DNA from: Spinellus fusiger
Taxonomy: Eukaryota; Mucoromycota; Mucoromycetes; Mucorales; Phycomycetaceae
DNA: 64,000 nucleotides
NCBI GenBank assembly: GCA_025094145.1
Contig: JALLLS010000036.1
Coordinates: 273,269-337,268, forward strand
Direction: 5' to 3'
Of the stretch, positions 47,133 to 60,055 are shown piece by piece. Made by a program: the position numbers and the translations under genes. Below the pieces are notes generated by a model. The model was not told where the DNA came from. It made no database searches and saw only the letters and a program-made list of their open reading frames with translations. Each line of letters starts with the position of its first letter. Position 1 is the first letter of the stretch.

Positions 47133-49726
47133 CTATTCCATACTTTGAGAAGTAAGCATCTTCATTGTGTCATCCAACTGCTCTTCTATTGTTTTGTTGG
47201 AGTGTGGATTCTCAAGCACATTATTCTGACTATCGGAAAGAAGCTTCAATAAGTTAGGCAATGTCATGCTATCAGCATAATAGATATCTGTAGCTGGCTT
47301 TCCATCTTCTGGAGTTTCCGTAGCCACATGCATTGCCTGTAGACGGTGAGGCGACCGACGTGGCCTAGGAGGTGCGTATAGATTCATATGTGCATCCATG
47401 TTACCGAGTGAATCCTTATGCTGTGTATTAGAAGTTATCAAACTCGATAGTTCTCTATCCACCCAATCATGTTCATGCTCATCCTCAACCAGTGGATCTG
47501 GGAAATTGGGAAAAGAAGATTCCTCCAGTGTGGTATGTAAATAAAAGCTTCTTCTGTTGCCTTGTTTTTTGACCAGTCCCCACGCCACTGTACCATCTTC
47601 CATATTGCGTAACTCAAGTCCTTCAAGACGGATATCAGTAGGAGGCGCAAGTCTATCAGAAGCAACGGGTCTGTTGAGCAAGTCTGTCATTGTAGATGAA
47701 TGGATGATCAAAAAGGTTAGTACTGCTTATTTTCTGCTAATGTAGGTAACACTTACCATTTTGATGTCTTGCCATGGAGCCATGGACATTGCCAGCATTG
47801 GATGCCTCTAGATGCACTTCACGGTGATCCTCCAAAGACTGTGCAAGGTTCAATGCTTTTGGGCTTACATAGATGATGGTACGTCGAATCACTTGCTTTT
47901 GTAACTCTGATATGGGTTCACAAGCAACTATGTCTGCTGTGCCCGCGCTCTTCTTTTTGGAATTCTTTCTTGGCCTCATTGCCTTGTCTAGAATCTGAGA
48001 AATGTAACGTACACTGCCTTTACTATCACTGTTTTTTCTTGCCAATGTCTCAGGGACCGTCAATGGAATGTCTTTGTTCAGCATACTGTTCTTTGTGTTT
48101 TGCTCTTTTGTTTCTATGGAAAAGGTATTGTTCGTACGAGAGGTCTGGAAAAGAGACATGGCGGCTGGTGAGAATTTGGACTCTGAGACAGAATTAGATC
48201 GCTTTTGTGTGGATGAGGTGTCATAGGAAGATAGTTTATGGCTGGTACTTAAGTTTCGGATCAAGCCTCGAATGGAGCCTGTGCGTGAACGAGGAAGACT
48301 TGTTTTACGCAACAGATTAAACAACCCTTGTGTTTTCGTATTGCTATTGCTATTGCTATTGCTATTGCTATTGCTATTACTATTGAAGGATTGTTTTTCT
48401 TCTTTCTTATCTGACTTGGGGAAAAGCGGGTGCTGAGGAGAGAGAGATGGATTCATATGAGGATGGGATGGGAGAGATGGGACTGGGTCAAATACTTCTG
48501 TCTTTGACATGCTTACAAACGGACGTTGATCATGGTAATCTTCCATTTGTTTTTGTGCTGTGCTGTATTGATATCTTTGTGTCTGTGGTACTTTGGGATG
48601 GGCACTTGCGAGAGGAAAAATATGCATGGCCATGGGTCTTGGTGCTTTTCTACCATTTGATAAGGAAGGAATATCACTTTCCACCTGTGTCTTGCCATCA
48701 ATAGAGGTCCCTAGTGTGATGATTTGAGTTGGTTTGTTGTCTTCGTTATCTGTAGGACTTGGTGTTGGGAGAGTATCTGAATGTTGAATATATAGGTTGG
48801 CTTGTGCAGAAGGATCTGTATTTAGTATGGATTGGGGATATATCGAAGTCTCGAGTGTGTCGCACAATATAAAGGATGTTAAGGGTATTCTTGGGGTAGG
48901 TGGAGCAGGGAGAGTGATCTCTGTAGCAGTACTCTCTGTAGAAAATTGACCTGAATCCACTTCTTTATCTGTGCAGTACTAGTTAGACTGCCGTCATAAG
49001 AACAATCAGTATATTTACCATGTGTTACATTTTCATTGGTATCAGTAATATGATATGTGAGCTTATCAATACTTTCAGATGGTGAGTTGTGTAATTCTCC
49101 GGATAATGAAAATAGGCGGCCGGATGGTGGAAAGGGCGTTTTTGTAGTAGCATGGGCATCATTCTCACTGCTAGTTGAGCTAGTAGAACCCTCCAAAAAA
49201 CTGGAATGTGAAGTTCCAATCGAATCACTGCTTTCACTTGGAACCACTATAGTATCAGGTAAGAACATGGTATTCCATTGACTGGCTTACCCTCGACCTG
49301 TACTTCAGATAGCATTGACTCTGGCACCTTATTCCTTTGTGTGTTGGACTGAAGGAAACTTTGCTCGAATGAATCCTCGAACTTTATTTCATCTTTTGTG
49401 AATCTGGTGCTTTTGACTCTTGGCTGAACCATAGACATTCTGTTCTCATTCAGGTACTGTGCAAAGGAAGAAACATTGAACCGAGTAGAGGTAGTGTTGA
49501 ATGGTCTTTGCGTGCTGCTCTTTTTGAAGTCTGGTTCAATGGGTGTATAAACCTTGTTGCTAGGACTTGAAGCAAAATCCTGGAAGAAGAAATCTTCGCT
49601 GATAGTCCCATTGCTTTCATGCTTGAGTGCGTATGCGTGTCTTTGCTCCTCAGTATAAGTGTTGTCTCTGTTTTTGTAGGAATAGGTGTGAGAGAAGGGT
49701 GTGTATTGGCTCTCAGGAAATGACAT
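47133..49726 (-). CDS. Unknown Ser/Thr-rich protein, multi-exon
   Basis: Four main exons on the minus strand: about 49726-49293 (MSFPESQYTPFSHTYSYKN), about 49247-49020, about 48970-47760, and about 47690-47133. Junctions keep the frame (for example VQVEG joined to VPSESSDS). The protein is about 800 aa, Ser/Thr/Asn-rich and largely disordered, with a long (Ser-Asn)n run from a microsatellite at 48340-48385. The basic motifs LPRSRTGSIRGLIRNLS and KAMRPRKNSKKKSAG may be phosphorylation or membrane-binding sites. The most structured part is C-terminal: LEGLELRNMEDGTVAWGLVK then QGNRRSFYL, and LPNLLKLLSDSQNNV. I do not recognise the family; a signalling or polarity scaffold would fit the composition but is not shown. 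Confidence 0.72.
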
Positions 49727-52082
49727 TATAGTATAAAAAGGGGTTCACTGGATCAAAGTGGTTATTTTCTTTGCATGGATAAATGCTCAAGTGAGAAAAA
49801 TAAAGTACAGAAAGGAGAAAGCGAAAGCGATTTTGGGTTTAAAGAAGCTCGCTGGTATTATATAAATGGTTCAGAAATGTGTCAAGGTTGAACAGTTTAT
49901 AGGTAAACGAGAAGAAACTCGGCTTGAAAGGAGTTTGGGTCGACCCTTCTTATCACCGAATATGATACTATGATATCGGCTCTAATTACCATGTGTATGC
50001 CAAGCCTCTCAATGTTCATATTAAGCATTGAGGTTCCTGGTGATTCACTTTACGGCCTCAGCAAATAGAACAGAAATCAACTATAAGCTTTCTTGTACCT
50101 TTTCTACTGGTATCTGATAAGGAAATCGGAGACACAGTATGTACAACAGAGTAAATATGTGTTATCATAACGAGAGAAACTAATACCCTTTAAAGTAGAG
50201 ATATAATGACAAGAACTTGAATGTTACTGGCTGTTATTATTTCTTCTTTAAAAATAAACTAGCTCACAGTAAAGGCTTCATATTTCATTATTACTTTATG
50301 CAATAATAACTTGTACTTTTTGTCTTGATCTCTTATCTCTTGTAGGTAGCTATTCCGTGTTTACAATAGCAATCACTCATCACTCATCACTCATCACTCA
50401 TTACAGACTAAATATGAAGAGATAAAGAAGATATGGACAATAGATTATATAAATGATAAAGATAGTATACGGTTTCACCCAATAATTGACTAATTCCCTG
50501 ATCATCTGCTACTGCTTTGTGTTTGGTACCACTGCTAAGGACCTATAATCTTTGAAAAGCTTACTGTATAGGTTTATCGCCACCTGACAGATTTATATTT
50601 ATATGTGTTTGGGTTTAAGTAGATACGCAACATGAGTAGTAGTATTCCTGTCTATAATATTACAGATTGATAATAATAATAATAATAATAAATAGTAAAA
50701 AAGAAATAGAATATGTCTAGTATTTCCGGTACCTTTTACTCAATAGAAATAAGATGGCAAATAATACCACAGAGTTAAGCTTTTAATAACAATAATAGAC
50801 TTTTCTAGCTAGACTGTTCAAGACAATAGACTTGTGTAATGTAAGTGAAAGTCTTATATTTCAGTGCATCTTATGAAACAGATCATTGGTCAGAAGAGGA
50901 AGCCCGCAAATGAAATGATATGAAAAAACACGGATACTTTGTGTAAGACAGTTTCAATATGTCCTACCCTAGACAGGACCTTAACATCGTATTGTACTGT
51001 TAACAATGTTAATCTAATAACAAAGCATTAGGATTCTTGCTCTGGCTTGCATTAATTATTATCAGAGTATACAAGCTCACTGAGCAAAAAAATTACTAAA
51101 TAAGGATAGAAAGGTATTTTCTTCACACTAGGAAGCAACCCTTAAAAATTCCACCCCTCAAGAAATCATAAAACACTATACTACTGAATTAACTTTTTAA
51201 TGTTTCATCCAACGTTATTTTTTCAGTAAGAATGAGAAATAATAGAATATAGTACAATAATGTGTTCTATAGAATACTAAAATAAGAGATAGAAAGCAAT
51301 GCTGAGGAATTTGAATATCTCGTGTTTTTCCTCGTAGTCATTGAACAAATATGTTTATATTTGTATAAACCAAAGCATAGTAGCCATAGATAAATATAAA
51401 ATATAGATCATATTATGAATACACTATTAAAATATGAGTATCTTGACCTAAAGACACTTTTGATATTCGGTTTAGATATGATTGTGCAAATAAATAAAGA
51501 TGTCGATACAAAAACTCCCCGAATAAAAGAATATAAAGATAGACCCTAGAAAAAGAAAGGGGTGCTTTGAGCTCCAATATACAATAAAAATAGATACAGA
51601 AGCAGGGTTTATTCTTTTTGTTGTTGCTACCATTATTATTAAGAAACTTACTACTAGAGGAAAAAAGGATAGAATAATAGACACATGGTGAGATTTGAGC
51701 GATAATTGTATATTAAATCAAATATAATTTAGATACTTGAACACTATTAATGAAACAAACATAATAGCTACAACGAGTTATGAAATTCACAACAAGCAAT
51801 TGATTTCTTTGTTGTAAAGACTTTTCCCATAATTGGAAGAATCACTCTTTTGGGAATTAGGACTCATTTATTACTAAACTAAGAAGAGGACTCTTGAATA
51901 TCAAGAGATGTCGATAGTTCATAGTACTTTGATAGAATACCCCTGAATATATAACATTAGAAAAAGTATAAAAGACTTAGTGATTCCATTCAATAAACAA
52001 CAGAGTCTAACTACACGTTCTACTGTTCCGTATACCTTTGGCCTAAAACCCCAAAGATGACATCTTTAATAAACTTCCTATA
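49727..52082. other. Large intergenic region, nothing recognised
   Basis: About 2.35 kb of AT-rich DNA with a (TCATCAC)n stretch at 50373-50402 and an (AATA)n tract at 50669-50692. Reading frames are short and unlike proteins. The right limit is the end of TIR element copy 2. Confidence 0.5.
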
Positions 52083-52843
52083 TACACACCTAAAGATTTT
52101 TGGGATATAAAAGTAAATACACGGACAATAAAATCGCAAATACTCTTATGATTGGCTAATGTGTTTAAAAAGAGTATTTTCGCTGTCTAAATGAACTACT
52201 TCAAACTCTGTCTGCCTATCCTAGCAATAGCTACACTATCTTCAGAAAGTATTGGTGCATCTTTGGGGAAAATATAGTATAGAAATGTAGTATGGTTCCA
52301 AAAAAGACTTACGTGTATCTTAGTTTAGTGTAGCAATAACTACACTGGATTCTTTTTTGATTTCTTAGTAGGTCAGATACTAGCTAGATGTTTGTGTGAT
52401 TGTTGTTGATTAATAAAGATCAAAGGCTTCATTCTAAGAAATGGGATTAGGCTATTGACATTTTGGTTTTTCCACAGCAGAAGTACTTTCATTTGAATAA
52501 TTAGTTATGCAACATTGGGGTAACTATGACTCTCTCCTCGAGGTATCTTGCAAACATTTCACAATTGACTGTTGAATATGTATGTCCTGATAGAGATAAC
52601 TCAGCTTCTATTCAATACAAGTGATTGAGTTCTTCACTGCTATCATCTTCAGAGTACGTTCCATGAAGAAAAGATAAAAGATGGGCTGACCTTTTTTCTT
52701 TTTATACTATTTCTGCTTTATAACTGGTTTCCACATGCCATTGATTCAATCCGTGATTTGAAAACCAAGAAGTTGTGCTAAAGCATAAATCTTGTATATT
52801 TATCAATGGAAACTGTGAATCCCATGAGTTTTCTATGCACATA

Positions 52844-53202
52844 TACAGTCCCATACAATAAGTGAGTTGACAGAATTCCTTTTATTTTATTTTGAAAAAT
52901 AAAAGTACATCTATCAGTGAAAGATGTTCATAATAAAAGGTTCATGGAATAACATGGGATTTGGAATAGTTGTTCTTTAACTGAGTGTCAGCAATCTCTT
53001 GATAAGTAGCATGTCTTTTCCATTGTCCTGTGATTTGATCTCTAATAGACATATTATTCTCTCTTCTTTTGATGGGACTATCTTCATATTCTTGGCTAAG
53101 AGTTGGCTGATTTTCATTGCTTGGAGTCATTGTTTGAATAAGTTGTAAAATAGAAAATAGAAAATAGATTTGCCGTCTACTCATTTTTTGCATGGGACTG
53201 TA
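52844..53202 (-). mobile_element. Tc1-derived miniature element D (359 bp)
   Basis: Its termini are inverted repeats: TACAGTCCCATACAATAAGT at 52844, and the complement of TACAGTCCCATGCAAAAAAT ending at 53202. Internally it joins the transposase N-terminus (complement around 53130-52990, with SQEYEDSPIKRR and HATYQEIAD) directly to the 3' end of the element, so the whole catalytic domain is deleted. It is the same family as element C (19971-21830). This is how a non-autonomous (MITE-like) Tc1 derivative looks. Confidence 0.85.
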
Positions 53203-53899
53203 TACCTTACCAGAATGAGAATATTTTTTTATTCTTTGGTCTTATTATTATCTTGTTATTTTTCACACTGCACATACAAATTAACAATCAAGTACTCATC
53301 AAGATGAGCATAACTGAACAAGGCAATGTGCCATTATTAACAAAGAGAAACAATAGAAAGAAGTTGTGAACACCACTAGAGGGTATTCTGAAAGTAAAAT
53401 GGTAAGCAGTGTCTTCATCTGGGATTGAGCTCATTGTATTCCACAAGACGCTCATTGTATTGTTATTAGGCAAGTAAAGATTCCATTCAAGTCAGTCTCA
53501 AGTTGTCTTCTATACTGTCTAGGGTCTCTAGGGTATACTCCTGAGCATAGTTATCTATCTCCCAAGGATAAAGCACAAGGCTTTTAGGGTGTAGATTTTA
53601 CTGCTATGAAGGAATATACCTAGAACAGCAGTAGCTATAGTAATAGTATAGTATTAGCTACAGTATTATTAGCTATATTATTATAATAAACAATTTTATC
53701 CATTAACAATTTTGTTCATAAACAATATTTCTTACTGATAATACAATTTGATATTGAGGTATTCCACAAAAAGAAATTTTTTTTTATAAAGGAACCTGAG
53801 CTCAATTTTATTATGAAAATCTATGCAAAGTAGCTGTAGAGAGTCACTAACTATTATTTTTCTATTTTATGATGTTAGGGCTTGGGGGAGAGTGGAGCC

Positions 53900-56800
53900 T
53901 TTGCTGAAGGAGGATCAATGTCCATTTCAGCTGTGAATTGCTGTAAGAGTCTATTGGTGGAGGAAAGAACAAGAGAAGAGGTGAAAGGTTGGTTCTGGAA
54001 AACATTGAGCCAATGATGGCGCCAGATAAAGAGCAAGAAACTGCTGAAGATGGTGATGGAGGGAGAGCAAGAGCAGGAACTTGGCAGGGAAAGTGAGAAG
54101 GCCTCTCAAAGGCTGGGCAGTTTCAAGGTAGTGTTGAAATGCATGAGCCAGCACAAAGACCAGACCAAGAACTTGATGGGGCATAGAAAGAGGAAATGTT
54201 CCAATGTATCCTCTTCAATATTGCATATAGGGCATATTGGTGTAGGGAAAAGGAGAGGCATAATGGTATGGAGAAGAGAGCGGAATAGGAGCTTCTTGTG
54301 GACAATACAGAACCATAGGGTGCAGACTTGGTGGTGAATTGGGAAGGCCCAGAAGGAACGCCACTGCTTGGTGTTTAGTGGGGGGTCATAGGTGGGAAGA
54401 GGGTGGGTTTTGGTGGAGCATAGGTGGCAGAAAGAGCAAGAAGACAGATGAGACCATGAGAGAGGGGCAACAAGACTTGACAGGAAAGGAAGTGGATCCA
54501 TGCTGTCACCCAAGATGGGGGGAAGATCTGGATGAAGGTGGTATATTTGCTTGGGAGGGAAAGTGGTGCAAAGAAGGAAAGGGTGTAGGAAACAAGAGTG
54601 TGTGTTGAGTTGCCAGAAAAACTTGCATATGATGTATGGCAATCTTAGTATCTCTGTTGGGAGCCATCTGCACAGTAACCCTGATGCCATATCAGTGATA
54701 AAGGCATTGGTGTTGTAATCATGAAGACAATGGTAGCAGTCACAGACCAATTATTAAGTTGTCTCTTTTCTACAATGTAATTCATAGTTAAGACACTGCA
54801 TATTAAAGTCTACTGAACAGGCCATTATTTGACAAGCATCCTAAAACAGTAATAGATCATATTCAGTACACAGCCACTTGTCTATTTATACTAAATAGAC
54901 ATGTCAAAATTGTTTTAATAAAAGTATCTCATTTTGAGTCTGATTAATTCCCTTTTGAATTTAATAGTTGGATACCAGAAGGTGGTACCATGAACAAGGG
55001 AAGAGGGTGGAGGATGGGACTGGGGTGCATGTAAAGGACAGCAGAAGGGTGAGACATGTTGGAATATTTGGAATGGCAGAAAGAAAGCTGTGGGGCATAG
55101 TGTCAATGGCAGCAAAGATATTGTGGAAGGTGCTGTCCATATGGCAATAGGTGGTGGGTCAAAGGTTGGGGCATAGGAGGATGAGGTGGGGGTTGGTGTT
55201 GGGGGCTGCTTGCTGAAGAGAGAAAGACAACCAAGGAGGAACCAAACCAGATGGCGAGGAAGAGGACATCATAGGTGCTAGCCACCAAAGCTGCAGGGCT
55301 GCTTGCTGAAGGCCAGGATCCAGGATACCTAGACCACCTCTGTGGAGAGGGACACACATGGTGGCAAGCTTGACCAGAGGAAACATCCTATGCTGGAGGA
55401 ATTTTGACATCAAGGAGCAAATCTGGGTGAGGAAGGTGAGATGGACAGAAATGACATGGAGAACATGCCATAACTTAGAGAGAATGAGGGTGTTGAGGAC
55501 AGTTGCCCTTCCACAGATGGAGAGAGCATAAGAAAGATGAATGTTGGAGGAAGAGTGAATGGAGGAAAGGAGAGTGTCAAGGAAGGATTGTTTCTGTTTG
55601 GAGGAGTTGTAGAGAGGGAAACCCAAGTATCAGAGAGGGGAAGGAGAGTAGCAATCATGCCATGAAGTTATATTGCATTGTTGAAGCACTGTAGTCCATG
55701 TTGGTTGTGGTGATCCAGACAAAGAAAAGGCTTCTGTTTTGTGCATATTGATTCTGGCATTGGAGGTGGCAGCATAGGTGTTGAGGTGGGTGTTGAGATG
55801 GTGGAGTTGAGGCAGATCTGGAAGGAAGACAAGGAGGTCATTGGCATAGGTAAGGTATTTGACAGGTGGTGGTGGCAGAGGAGAAGGAGCAGTGGTTGGA
55901 TGAGTTAATGAAAGTGGGTGTGAGAAGCCAATGAACTGGTCATCATGCAGTAGTCTGTGTAGAAGAGGTTCAAAATCAAGATTGAAGAGGACTGGTGAGA
56001 GAGGATCTCCTTGGTGCAAACCCCTAGATTGCTTGACATGTCAAGATAAATGTCCATTGACATTCACTCTAATATTAGTGGCAAAAAAAAGGTTATGGAT
56101 GCAGGTAAAGAGTGGAGGGGGAAAACAAAAGTGATGGAGGACTTGGCATAGGTAATCAGGGTGAACCCTGTCATAAGCCTTCTCCTGGTCCAACAAGAGT
56201 CCTATGGCTAGAGAGTTCTGGATACAGGCCTGCTCCATAATGGCCTTGGTAAGAAGACCATTATCCGCAATGAACCGTCCATGAACAAAACCGGTTTGGT
56301 AGGGTGAGACAATTGTACCTGCAGCTGGGATCATATGGCCACTGATCAACCTAGTGAAGACCTTGGTGTCAGTGTTAATGAGTGCAATGGGGTGCCAGTT
56401 CTTCAAGTCAGAAAGGTCTCCTTTCTTTGGCAGCAGAGTGAGACAAGTCTCTTGCCATGAGGCAGGGAAAATCCCCAAGAGAAGTGCCTGATTATATACT
56501 CTATCTACCAGGAAGGAGCAGGAGGGGTGAGTGATGATGAGAACCAAAATCTTGTAAGGCAAGCCATCAGGGCCAGGACTACTGGTAGCTGGAGCATGAG
56601 AGGCAGCCAAATGGATCTCAGCTAGTGAAAAATGAGCAAAAAGAAGAGAAGACAAGGATGGATGAAGAGTGAGGTCAGGGGGCATATGGCATAGAAGGTC
56701 GTGGATGGCCAAATCAGAAACAGGGTCAGGAGCATAAAGTTGGTCATAGAATGCTGCTGCTGCTTCTGTCATATCCTTGGGATCTGTGCATAGGGTGTTG

Positions 56801-57961
56801 GTCATAGGGTGGTAAAGGCTGGGCATATTCTTGTGGGATTGGCAGGTGGTGATGGTACACTTCAAATACCCAGCAGAGGTTTCTCCCTGCTCTCTCCAGT
56901 GTTGACCAGCTCTGAGAGCCTGGCTCTCACCTGCTCTTTCTAGACAGACTGCAGCATTTGTTCAATGACTGGCAGCTGGAAGTTCTGGGAAGGAAAGTGG
57001 CAGAATTTGTGGATGAGGCAATCATGCTTGCTCTGCAAGACTTTCTCCTGAGAGGCAAGGTTGTTGGAGGGACAGCAGTTAAAGGACTGGATGAGATGAT
57101 GGACTGACTTCTTGAGATTATCCCATTGGATCTGTAGAGAATCCATTGGTGATAGGGTTAGGAAGTAGTTAGTAATGAGCATGTTGAGTTTGGTGGTAAA
57201 GAAGAGTTATGGGCAAGACAAGGATTGGCATGCCAGAGGCCTTTACCAAGGGCATGAGTGGCAGGGAAAAGGAAGGATGTGGATACCAAGCAATGATCAG
57301 ACCAAAGCTGGTTGATATATGTGACAGAGGAGGAAGAACAAGAAGAGAAGATGTCAGGAGTGGTGAAGATGTAGTCAATGGTGGATGAAGAAAAGGAATG
57401 GTGAAAGGTTGGAAGGGGTTTATCTCCCTTGGCAGTAACAGAATCATTAAAGAAAGACTCTATATACCATAACCATGGAGTTGGTGCTTGTCTTGAAGGA
57501 GAGGTGGTGGAGGTGTATAAGTAATTGAAATCACCCAACAACATAAAGTTGGCAGGGGATGAGGGAAGAAGGCATCTGTTGGTAAGGAGGGAAGAAAGAA
57601 AAGCATAGCAATCTTTGCAAGTAGCCAGAGCATATATCACGCAAATGCAAAAAGGAAGGAAGAGCTTGTTGGCATGCACCACTGTAGCAGTAATGCAGTG
57701 GCCACAGAGGCTAAAGAGAGGGTTAGTGAATGTGATGTCAGAGGATAATGAGACTAGGCCACAGTGAGGTGACCATAGTGAGGAGGAGGAGTGGAATTGT
57801 TGGTCAAAGGTATGTTGCATAGAGAAGGTGGAGGCATGGGTTTCTTGTAGGGCAAGGATGTCAAGTTTCATGGAGCATAGGTATCTGATGTATAAGGAGT
57901 GTGTGTTGGAGTGGCCAGTTTTCACCAGCCCTCTGCAATTCATAGAGGCTACTCTAATCAT
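53900..57961 (-). pseudogene. LINE ORF2: AP endonuclease and reverse transcriptase, inactivated
   Basis: Start MIRVASMNCRGLVKTG at 57961. An apurinic-type endonuclease carries its catalytic blocks (NCRGL, LQETHAS, GDFNYLYT, IDYIFTTPD, SDHCLVS) to about 57270. The reverse transcriptase follows from about 56865: GPDGLPYKIL, WHPIALINTDTKVFTRLISG and LLLDQEKAYDRV. After an in-frame TGA at 56041-56043, GLHQGDPLSPVLFNLDFEPL and YANDLLVFL follow, where the first Asp of YADD is Asn (codon 55840-55842). The thumb region and a C-terminal CPIC..EDTLEHFLFLCP zinc-like motif (about 54230-54170) complete the domain order of L1/Tad-type LINEs. At least two frameshifts or stops; not functional. The 3' limit is approximate. 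Confidence 0.85.
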
Positions 57962-59199
57962 AAAGAAAGTGGTGGGGTCTCCTCTTCATCTTCACTTCTC
58001 ATCTCAAGGTCCAAGTTCTCTTCTTTCTCTTCATTATTATCAGCATGAGGGTCCACATAGAACTCTTCTTGGTTCAAAGTATCCACATGCTTGTACCCTT
58101 CAAACACTGTTTGCTTGGTAAGCAGAAGAACATTGTTGGTGGCTGGGGTGGTGTAGTGGGTGTTGGGTGGGTTAGGGAAGGCTGGTGGCTGTGCCTTCAC
58201 CAGAGTCTTCTGGGCTGTCACTGCAATCACAGGCTTGGACACAGCTGTACTGGCAGGCACTGCTGCAGGGATGGTGGTGGGTGAGGGAGGGGATGGGGGG
58301 ATCTCTGGCTTCTTAGCCATTTTGTGTTGGTGGGTGTTGGGGAGTACCTCAGCAGCAGGGACTCTCGTACACTTAACCTGTAAGTGCCCTTTCTCTCCAC
58401 AAGAGTAGCAGCTGTGACCCTCTTTGGGGCACACAGGGTAGTTGTCCACATTGTGGCCCATTTCTTTACAGTATCTGCAATGGATACCCATGAAATTTCA
58501 TGTGGCCAGGATGGTGGTGGTGGCATTGTAAGAAATGTGGTGCTGGAGGGGAAGCAGGGTCTTGTTGGTGTTGGGTGGATGCACTATGTAAACATAGCCT
58601 GCACCATGAAAGAAACTATCTTCTTTGTACAAGACTATCTTCTGTATGGAGCCAAAAGAAGAGAGGCAAAGCAAAAGATTTTCCTTGATATCATGGTAGC
58701 TTCCAAAGGGAATCTTAGTGATATTCACCTTCAACAATTTGTCTTCAGCAGACACAGCAGAAGAGGCAAAGACAGAGGGACCATTCAGGACAAGGGGAGA
58801 AGAAATAGCTTGCTTGCAAGCAGCTTGGTTGGGCAAGTGGACTTCCACTGTCTCCTTGCCATCCTTTTCCTGGACACTAATGCTGTGGTTAGTTTCTCAG
58901 GGAAAGAGTGCATGCAAGGCATCCCAGAACTGTCTTCTGAAGACAGTGTCTTTGGTGGGCACAGAGTAGAAGACTGAATGGGCAGTGGTGCCTAACTGCC
59001 ATTGATGGGGGAGTGCAAGTGGGTCCTTCTCTGAAATGACTACCTCTGTGTGCACAGAAGTGAAGGTGGTAGGGATACTTTTTTGAGCAGCCCTGGCATA
59101 GGATATAGGTGGAATCCTGGTGGTTGGTGTAGTGGTGGTTGTAGTAGGCAATGGTGGTTGCTTAGGGGTGCCTTCTGGAGTTTTATTGGGAAGAGCCAT
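57958..59199 (-). pseudogene. LINE ORF1 with zinc knuckles, disrupted
   Basis: Starts MALPNKTPEGTPKQPPLPTT at 59199 with a Thr/Pro-rich leader. The frame is broken at about 58897 and again near 58498. It resumes as an RRM-like middle (LLKVNITKIPFGSYHDIKEN, then SFGSIQKIVLYKEDSFF) and ends with two Cys/His clusters, CRYCKEMGHNVDNYPVC and CYSCGEKGHLQVKC (about 58478-58395). The product would be the RNA-binding chaperone of the element. An acidic C-terminus overlaps the ORF2 start by a few bases. Confidence 0.75.
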
Positions 59200-59331
59200 G
59201 CACAAAAAGAAATAATATTTTGGATACTTGCAAACCTTTGATTTTAAATACAGATCCATAAAAGGCAATTTTTTTGTAATGTAAAAGGGAGATATCAGTG
59301 CTTAAAGGCCAGAAAAATCTCCTGGTGTGTA

Positions 59332-60055
59332 CTTCAGATGAAGGCATTGATGTTTCATACTGAACTATTCATTCTATTGAATGAGTGGTGTTATGAGAGC
59401 CTATTAGCTGGTGGTCTAATAGTGACAAATAGAGTGAAAAGTATTTTCTTTTGTGTCCTTTTATCTCACCCTTGGCTGTCTGTCATTATCTATAATAAAT
59501 ATACAAGAGACCATTGCAGTAGTGTTGCCTCTGCTTGTTCTTCTGTGCATCATAATGAGTATGGAAAGAGTTGTATACAGGAGAAAGAAGTGCAATAATG
59601 TGCTTTATTCTATTCACACTATATATACAGATATATAAATAAAACAAAGATAGTCGCATACACATCACAGGGTCATCTTGGAAATCCATGACAACTAACC
59701 TGCATATCCATTGTTGGAAGTAGCTAAATAAGGCACTTTGATGAATCCAAAAGCAGTAACTTTTTACCTGATGACCAAAGTTGTTTTTTCTTCTTTTTCT
59801 TTTGTATGTTTAATATATCAATGCATTTCTTTTCTTTATTTTTACTGTTATGTATAGCTATGGTTACATATGCTATTATTATTATTATTATTATTATTCA
59901 TGAGTTGGAGACTCTGACTGTGTTACCATCTTTTCTTTATTTGTTCAAAAAAATTCAAATTTTAGGTATATATACTAGCCTAGTTTGCTATATACAACTC
60001 TATCATCTTTTCTTTTGCATATAGGTGCTCTACTGTTTGAAGTAAAAACCTGTTA
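59332..60055. other. AT-rich spacer between elements
   Basis: No gene recognised. It contains a (TTA)n tract at 59873-59898 and ends with the leader of the DIRS-like frame. Confidence 0.45.

Larger units (their letters stand above)
53778..59200 (-). mobile_element. Non-LTR retrotransposon (LINE), about 5.4 kb
   Basis: A minus-strand element flanked by the 13-bp duplication CACAAAAAGAAAT (plus strand) at 53765-53777 and 59201-59213. It has a 3' A tail (T run at 53777-53785 on the plus strand) and two ORFs: a zinc-knuckle ORF1 and an endonuclease/reverse-transcriptase ORF2 ending in a CCHC-like motif. The sequence on the two sides is continuous with TIR element copy 1 (35985 region), which proves the insertion point. 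The 5' end falls one base before the ORF1 ATG, so the copy may be slightly 5'-truncated. Confidence 0.92.
52083..59331 (-). mobile_element. TIR element copy 2, deleted and host to nested insertions
   Basis: The same TIR element as 35875-39990, inverted. Its right end (TACACACCTAAAGATTTTTG) is at 52083 and its left end (complement TACACACCAGGAGATTTTTC) at 59331. The transposase gene is missing; only about 190 bp of the 3' end (to about 52275) and the 5' subterminal part (53203-53764 plus 59214-59331) remain. A LINE (53778-59200) sits inside the 5' part and a Tc1-derived miniature element (52844-53202) adjoins it. 52276-52843 is unassigned AT-rich sequence. Confidence 0.78.

Noticed and set aside
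54339..54608. 89-aa plus-strand Trp/Gly-rich frame and similar ones at 58384-58977
   Set aside because: Antisense shadows of the LINE ORFs, which are rich in Pro/Ser codons on the other strand.
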